A DNA stretch of 64,000 nucleotides from Candidatus Aalborgicola defluviihabitans. GTDB taxonomy: Bacteria > Pseudomonadota > Gammaproteobacteria > Burkholderiales > Burkholderiaceae_C. The notes beneath the pieces are model-generated. The model was given only the letters and a program-made list of their open reading frames with translations. It had not been told where the DNA came from and ran no database searches. Shown here in pieces: positions 59,959 through 64,000 of the stretch; position 1 is the stretch's first letter, and every line of letters begins with the position of its first letter. The stretch is from NCBI GenBank assembly GCA_016705575.1, contig JADIXX010000008.1, positions 248,001-312,000 of the forward strand, given 5' to 3'. Both the position numbers and the translations under genes were made by a program.

Positions 59959-60573
59959 ATGGATACCCCCCAGTTGCTGGCCCTGGCAGCGGCCTTGGGC
60001 TGGGCCAGTGGTCTGCGGCTGTACGCAGCGGTGTTTCTGGTGGGCGCTGCCGGCTACCTGGGTTGGGTGGATCTGCCGCAAGGGCTGCATGTGCTGCAGC
60101 ACCCCGGCATGCTGGCAGCGAGTGGCTTTATGTGCTGTGTGGAGTTTTTTGCCGACAAAATTCCATTGGTTGACTCACTGTGGGACGTGGTGCACACCGT
60201 CATCCGCATCCCGGCCGGAGCCGCGCTGGCCGCCGCAACACTGGGCGCAGACGGCGCGACCATGACCTGGATCGCGGCGCTCTTGGGCGGCAGCCTGGCT
60301 GCGACCAGCCACGTGGCCAAGCTGACGACGCGGGCCGCCGTCAACACCTCGCCCGAGCCCTTGTCCAATATCGGCGTGTCGCTGCTGGAGGATGGCTGGG
60401 TGGTCTTCATGCTGTGGCTCGCGGCCAGCCATCCGCTTGCATTTGCCGTGGCCTTGGCGCTGACCTTGGCAATGGCCGTGTTACTGATGGTGGTGCTGTT
60501 CAAATTCTTGCGTGCAGTAGGCCATCGGCTCGCGCAATTTTTCAGCGGCTCGCACGCACCACAAAATACATAA
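59959..60573 (+). CDS. DUF4126 membrane protein
   Basis: About 204 residues with four or five membrane segments; LAAALGWASGLRLYAAVFLVG, FFADKIPLVDSLWDVVHTVIR and SHVAKLTTRAAVNTSPEPLSN are typical of DUF4126. Function unknown. I chose ATG at 59959; a GTG at 59938 in frame is also possible. Shortly downstream of the MBL gene. Confidence 0.8.
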   Translation: MDTPQLLALAAALGWASGLRLYAAVFLVGAAGYLGWVDLPQGLHVLQHPGMLAASGFMCCVEFFADKIPLVDSLWDVVHTVIRIPAGAALAAATLGADGATMTWIAALLGGSLAATSHVAKLTTRAAVNTSPEPLSNIGVSLLEDGWVVFMLWLAASHPLAFAVALALTLAMAVLLMVVLFKFLRAVGHRLAQFFSGSHAPQNT

Positions 60574-60603
60574 AAGCGCCGCGCCTGAACTACAGTATCC
60601 CCA

Positions 60604-61593
60604 ATGACAAAACCTTCCGCACCGGGCACCTTGCGCCTGCCCCCCAAGCCACCCAAGCCCGCGCCTGTGGTGCGCCCGGCGGTTACCCCTACTGCCTCTG
60701 CCGCCGCCACGCCCGCCCCCACCAAACGCCCCAACGCCAAACCACGCAAACGCCCCATCACCGCACTGCGCACCAAGCCGCCAGCCGCGCCGCAGCCTGA
60801 ACCACAACCACAACCACTGCTGGACACCGGCGACCGCCTGGCAAAGCGCGTGGCGGCCAGGGTGCCGTGTTCTCGCAGCGAGGCCGAGCAGTACATCGAA
60901 GGTGGCTGGGTGCGCGTCAACGGCACGGTTATTGAGGAGCCGCAGTTCCGGGTGGATACCCAGACGGTAACCATTGACCCCAACGCCAGCCTGATTGACC
61001 TGGGCTCCATCACCCTGCTGCTGCACAAACCCGCCGACTGGGTGGACGGCACCGAAGAATCCCTGTCCAAGCTCAACCGCGCGGCACGGCGCAATCAGGT
61101 CAGCGATGCGCGCACATTACTCACCAGCGCCAATCACCTGGCCAATGATTCGTCCGGCATCCGCGTGCTGCAGCGCCATTTCAAGCACCTGGAAGCCATG
61201 GTGCCGCTGGAGAACGCCGCCAGTGGGCTGATCGTTTTCACGCAAGACTGGCGCGTGGCACGCAAGTTGAACGACGACATGGGCTCCATGGAGCATGAGG
61301 TGATTGTCGATGTGGCCGGCGAAGTGTCAGCGCAGGCGCTGCACCTGCTCAACCGCACGCAGGACGCAGACCGTGACCTGCCGCTAACCAAGGTCAGCCT
61401 CAACAGCAGCTCACCCGAACGCAGCAAGCTACGCTTTGCCATCAAGGGCGCGCACCGGGGCCTGATCGCGCATTTGTGTGAACGGGCCAAGCTGGAAATT
61501 TTGGACATGCGCCGCATCCGGCTAGGCCGGGTATCCCTGCGCGACCTGCCGGCGGGGCAGTGGCGCTACCTGGACGCGAACGAGCGGTTTTAA
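60604..61593 (+). CDS. S4-domain protein of the RsuA/RluB pseudouridine synthase family, possibly inactive
   Basis: 329 residues: Pro/Ala/Lys-rich N-terminus (about 1-75), S4 RNA-binding domain (LAKRVAARVPCSRSEAEQYIEGGWVRVNG, about 80-125), then a pseudouridine-synthase fold. At the position of the catalytic RLD-x-x-T-x-GL motif the sequence is MVPLENAASGLIVFTQD: the aspartate is replaced by Glu or Asn and the Arg by Pro. The C-terminal VSLRDLPAGQWRYL block is normal. It may bind rRNA without isomerase activity. Confidence 0.82.
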   Translation: MTKPSAPGTLRLPPKPPKPAPVVRPAVTPTASAAATPAPTKRPNAKPRKRPITALRTKPPAAPQPEPQPQPLLDTGDRLAKRVAARVPCSRSEAEQYIEGGWVRVNGTVIEEPQFRVDTQTVTIDPNASLIDLGSITLLLHKPADWVDGTEESLSKLNRAARRNQVSDARTLLTSANHLANDSSGIRVLQRHFKHLEAMVPLENAASGLIVFTQDWRVARKLNDDMGSMEHEVIVDVAGEVSAQALHLLNRTQDADRDLPLTKVSLNSSSPERSKLRFAIKGAHRGLIAHLCERAKLEILDMRRIRLGRVSLRDLPAGQWRYLDANERF

Positions 61594-61609
61594 GCCCGCG
61601 AGGAACTTT

Positions 61610-62038
61610 TCAGCTCGTAATGTAGTGTTCGAGATGGCTGATAGTCATTTCATGGTCGGCAATGATGTCGTTCATGATGTCGCGGATGGAGATCATGCCC
61701 AGCACCGTCTCACCATCCACCACGGGCAAGTGGCGAATATTTTTCTGGCTCATCAAGGCCAGGCTGTCCCGGGTACGCACCTGGGGCGACACCGTGATCA
61801 CTTGCGCCGTCATGATGTCGCGCACCAAGGTGTCTTTGGATGATTTGCCGGCCAGTGCGATCTTGCGGGTGTAGTCCCGCTCGGAGAAAACGCCCACCAA
61901 CTTGCCGTCGTCCAGAACCATGAGCGCGCCCACGTTGTGGTCGGACAGGGTCTTCAGGGCATCGAACACGCTGTCGTTGGGACGCAGGCTCCAGTTACCG
62001 GGCGGGCGTCGTTTTAGTAATTCCAGTAGGGGTCGCAT
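61610..62038 (-). CDS. CBS-domain pair protein
   Basis: 142 residues comprising two CBS motifs (about 15-60: DSVFDALKTLSDHNVGALMVLDDGKLVGVFSERD; about 75-130: VSPQVRTRDSLALMSQKNIRHLPVVDGETVLGMISIRD). Probably binds an adenosyl nucleotide; partner unknown. Convergent with the S4 protein and downstream of rnpB. Confidence 0.9.
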   Translation of the reverse strand: MRPLLELLKRRPPGNWSLRPNDSVFDALKTLSDHNVGALMVLDDGKLVGVFSERDYTRKIALAGKSSKDTLVRDIMTAQVITVSPQVRTRDSLALMSQKNIRHLPVVDGETVLGMISIRDIMNDIIADHEMTISHLEHYITS

Positions 62039-62091
62039 GGTGCCTCCTCATGTCACAGGGAACATGGAGCCAACGATACATCAAAAAAAGT

Positions 62092-62438
62092 GTGAAGCCC
62101 ACCGATAAGCCGGATTCTGTGCAGAGAAGTTTCCCCCTCTGTGACCACCATTACTCTGGGCCGCTGGTCACCCAAACGGCTCGATGCTACCTACCCGCAC
62201 ACTCCGGGGGCCCCGTCAACGTGTGCCTACTTGGTATTGCTGCGCGTAGAGATTGCCCGTTTCACCCGAACTGAATCGGCTCGTCTCTGTTGCTCTAATC
62301 CTCACCTTAGGGCCTTTCGCTTGCGCGATCAACTTGTCAGTGGACAGCCGTTAGCTGCTACGCTGCCCTATGCAGTCCGGACGTTCCTCCAGTGCTTGGT
62401 TTCCCAAATTGCACCAGCGGTGGTCTGGCGGGCTTCAC
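62092..62438 (-). ncRNA. rnpB: RNase P RNA (class A)
   Basis: Catalytic RNA of RNase P, 347 nt. The ends pair as P1: GTGAAGCCCGCC at 62427-62438 with GGTGGGCTTCAC at 62092-62103 (one G-U). Universal conserved segments are present on the minus strand: GAGGAACGTCCGGACTGC near the 5' end, GGCAGCGTAGCAGCTAACGG, AGAGTAATGGTGGTCACAG and the terminal ACAGAATCCGGCTTATCGG. A U7 run directly follows P1, so P1 probably doubles as the terminator stem. Confidence 0.95.
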
Positions 62439-62554
62439 CCCCCGATTATCGCGGGTCTGGGGCGGTTGAATATGGTTATACCGAAATCGATAGATCATTT
62501 CATCCAGAATGTGGGCTTGCCTGTTCAACCCATTCCCCACAACCGGAGCCGACC

Positions 62555-63472
62555 ATGAAAGCCAGCAACATCCTTCAGACCATTGGCAACACACCGCACG
62601 TGCGCATCAACCGCCTGTTTGGCAACACGCACAACGTGTGGATCAAGTCCGAGCGCAGCAACCCCGGCGGCTCCATCAAGGACCGCATTGCATTGGCCAT
62701 GGTGGAAGACGCGGAAAAGAGCGGCGCCCTCAAGCCTGGCGCTACCATCATCGAGCCGACCTCGGGCAACACCGGCGTCGGTCTGGCCATGGTAGCGGCG
62801 GTTAAGGGTTACAAGCTGATTTTGGTGATGCCCGACAGCATGTCCATCGAACGGCGCCGCCTAATGCTGGCCTATGGCGCCAGCTTTGACCTCACCCCCA
62901 AGGAAAAAGGCATGAAGGGCGCCATTGCCCGTGCCGAAGAACTCAAGGCCGCCACACCCGGCTCCTGGATTCCGCAGCAGTTTGAAAACCCTGCCAATGC
63001 AGATGTGCACGCCCGCACCACGGCCCAGGAAATTCTGGCCGACTTTCCAGACGGCCTGGACGCCATCATCACCGGTGTGGGCACCGGCGGGCACCTGACC
63101 GGTGTGGCGCGGGTTCTAAAGGCCAAGTTCCCCCAACTCAAGGTGTATGCCGTTGAGCCTACCGGCTCGCCCGTCATTTCCGGCGGCGCCCCCGGCCCAC
63201 ACCCCATCCAGGGACTGGGCGCCGGCTTCATCCCCAAGAATCTGGATACCAGTTTGCTCGACGGTGTGATCCTGGTCGATGCCGAGCCCGCGCGTGAATA
63301 CGCCCGCCGCTGCGCCGCGCAAGAAGGCATCCTGGTCGGTATTTCGTCTGGGGCGACGCTGGCTGCGATTGCGCAAAAACTGCCGGATCTGCCAGCCGGC
63401 GCTACCGTGCTGGGATTCAACTACGACACGGGCGAGCGCTATTTTTCGGTTGAGGGGTTCTTGCCAGCCTGA
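62555..63472 (+). CDS. cysK: Cysteine synthase (O-acetylserine sulfhydrylase)
   Basis: 305 residues, fold-type II PLP enzyme. PLP lysine in NPGGSIKDRIALAM, PTSGNTGVGLAM substrate loop, GVGTGGHLTG phosphate site, ISSGATLAA. Length fits CysK or CysM; CysK preferred on the family blocks. ATG at 62555 is the proper start; a longer frame from 62141 runs through rnpB and is rejected. Confidence 0.93.
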   Translation: MKASNILQTIGNTPHVRINRLFGNTHNVWIKSERSNPGGSIKDRIALAMVEDAEKSGALKPGATIIEPTSGNTGVGLAMVAAVKGYKLILVMPDSMSIERRRLMLAYGASFDLTPKEKGMKGAIARAEELKAATPGSWIPQQFENPANADVHARTTAQEILADFPDGLDAIITGVGTGGHLTGVARVLKAKFPQLKVYAVEPTGSPVISGGAPGPHPIQGLGAGFIPKNLDTSLLDGVILVDAEPAREYARRCAAQEGILVGISSGATLAAIAQKLPDLPAGATVLGFNYDTGERYFSVEGFLPA

Positions 63473-63625
63473 GGCGACATAGCGAATCTGCGCACGTTTC
63501 ACGCTTGTTTACTCGTGCGCTTGTCCCTGCTGGCCTTGGGATCCGATACCCCACAAAAGATTTGCCAGCGCAACTTTACACAGGCGCCCGAATCGACACC
63601 ATTCACATTGGAAGTATATTTGGGC

Positions 63626-63646
63626 AAATGCAAAGTTGCATTTTTT
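63626..63646 (+). terminator. Hairpin with T-run after cysK
   Basis: AAATGCAA-AG-TTGCATTT followed by TTT: 8-bp arms with a 2-base loop, about 150 bp after the cysK stop and just ahead of the next possible start. It may terminate cysK read-through or be an operator for the next gene. Confidence 0.4.
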
Positions 63647-63650
63647 ACAA

Positions 63651-64000
63651 ATGTATGCGTTGGCGAGCTTCTTCGCCGACACATCTTTGCGTGCTGAGGT
63701 CTATCATGATTCGCAACGCACCATGACCCATTCCGCCGTCACGGGCATCTCGTGCGCGGCAGCGGTGCGCATCCATGGTGAAACGGGTGCCTCCCAACAC
63801 CAGGTTTTCGAGTGGCTGGACCAACTCGGGTTTGACAGATACATCACGCATGACAGTGCGCACGGTGCCGTATCGTTTGCGCTGGCACAATCCTTTTGCA
63901 ATGACTGGATTCCCAACAGCGACACGACCGGGTTATCCACGACTTTAGCGCTGGACACCGACAACAATCCGCGCGATCTTGAGCGGGAAATTATGGTGAC
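63651..64000 (+). CDS. 5' end of an unknown gene, cut by window edge
   Basis: Open frame to the last base with two candidate starts: ATG at 63651 (MYALASFFADTSLRAEV) or ATG at 63723 (MTHSAVTGISCAAAVRIHGE). Neither has a strong ribosome site. The visible part has no recognised domain; it reads as soluble, Ser/Thr/Asp-rich. The upstream 178 bp is AT-rich relative to cysK. No function assigned. Confidence 0.45.
   Translation, partial: MYALASFFADTSLRAEVYHDSQRTMTHSAVTGISCAAAVRIHGETGASQHQVFEWLDQLGFDRYITHDSAHGAVSFALAQSFCNDWIPNSDTTGLSTTLALDTDNNPRDLEREIMV

Noticed and set aside
62141..62554. 138-codon N-terminal extension of cysK
   Set aside because: The region is the RNase P RNA gene on the other strand; CysK has its normal length from ATG at 62555.
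1..64000. CRISPR array, tRNA genes, insertion sequences
   Set aside because: No regularly spaced identical repeats with unique spacers, no cloverleaf with a CCA or T-arm block, and no transposase-like protein was found. The dispersed coding repeats are kilobases apart and imperfect.

Overview
The window looks like a chromosomal segment of a betaproteobacterium of order Burkholderiales, most likely family Comamonadaceae (Rhodoferax/Polaromonas-like). This rests on protein style and gene order: hslV-hslU next to a complete division and cell-wall (dcw) cluster, dapF-DUF484-xerC, a Cys-poor DksA, and GC-rich intergenic repeats of a type I associate with this family. I could run no database search. 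No tRNA, rRNA operon, insertion sequence, prophage or CRISPR array was seen, and no stretch above 300 bp is empty.

Layout. 1-4.6 kb (minus): a LuxR-type response regulator and its histidine kinase lead into rodA and a tldD interrupted by a one-base frameshift and cut by the window edge. 4.7-12.8 kb (plus): an RNB exoribonuclease, a TonB-like protein, mtgA, a PlsC-like acyltransferase with a CdsA-like partner, ruvC and a TPR/O-GlcNAc-transferase-like protein. 12.85-26.5 kb (minus): a BNR-repeat lipoprotein, a secreted protein of unknown function, and a type II secretion operon in the order gspE-F-G-H-I-J-K-L-M-(GspC-like)-D with nearly every junction overlapping. 26.6-29.2 kb (plus): a PIG-L deacetylase/glycosyltransferase fusion and a second glycosyltransferase. 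29.2-47.9 kb (minus): mraZ-rsmH-ftsL-ftsI-murE-murF-mraY-murD-ftsW-murG-murC-ddl-ftsQ-ftsA-ftsZ-lpxC, plus a small membrane protein. 48.1-58.8 kb (minus): hslV-hslU, a STAS-domain protein, a DksA with a histone-H1-like extension, a COG0523 GTPase, rlmI, xerC, DUF484, dapF and an unknown membrane-anchored protein. 58.9-64 kb: an MBL hydrolase, DUF4126, an S4/pseudouridine-synthase-like protein (plus), a CBS protein and RNase P RNA (minus), cysK and the start of an unknown gene (plus).

How the genes work together. The centre is a cell-envelope growth and division block: lipid II synthesis (murE/F, mraY, murD, murG, murC, ddl), polymerisation (ftsW/ftsI, with rodA and mtgA elsewhere), the divisome (ftsL, Q, A, Z) and the first committed lipid A step (lpxC). 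Upstream of mraZ lies a clean array of five GTG units spaced exactly 10 bp apart, which fits an MraZ autoregulatory site.

The most unusual feature is a short (about 50 bp) dispersed repeat found in eight unrelated protein genes (tldD, the response regulator, the RNB nuclease, murG, murD, rlmI, dapF and the MBL hydrolase). It is always in frame and free of stops, occurs in both orientations, and is read in four different reading frames. One arm is a mini stem-loop that occurs in both polarities. It behaves like a coding-tolerant mobile or palindromic element, comparable in concept to the Rickettsia palindromic elements. A separate GC-rich repeat family sits between genes (rsmH/ftsL, mtgA/plsC-like, and the xerC start).
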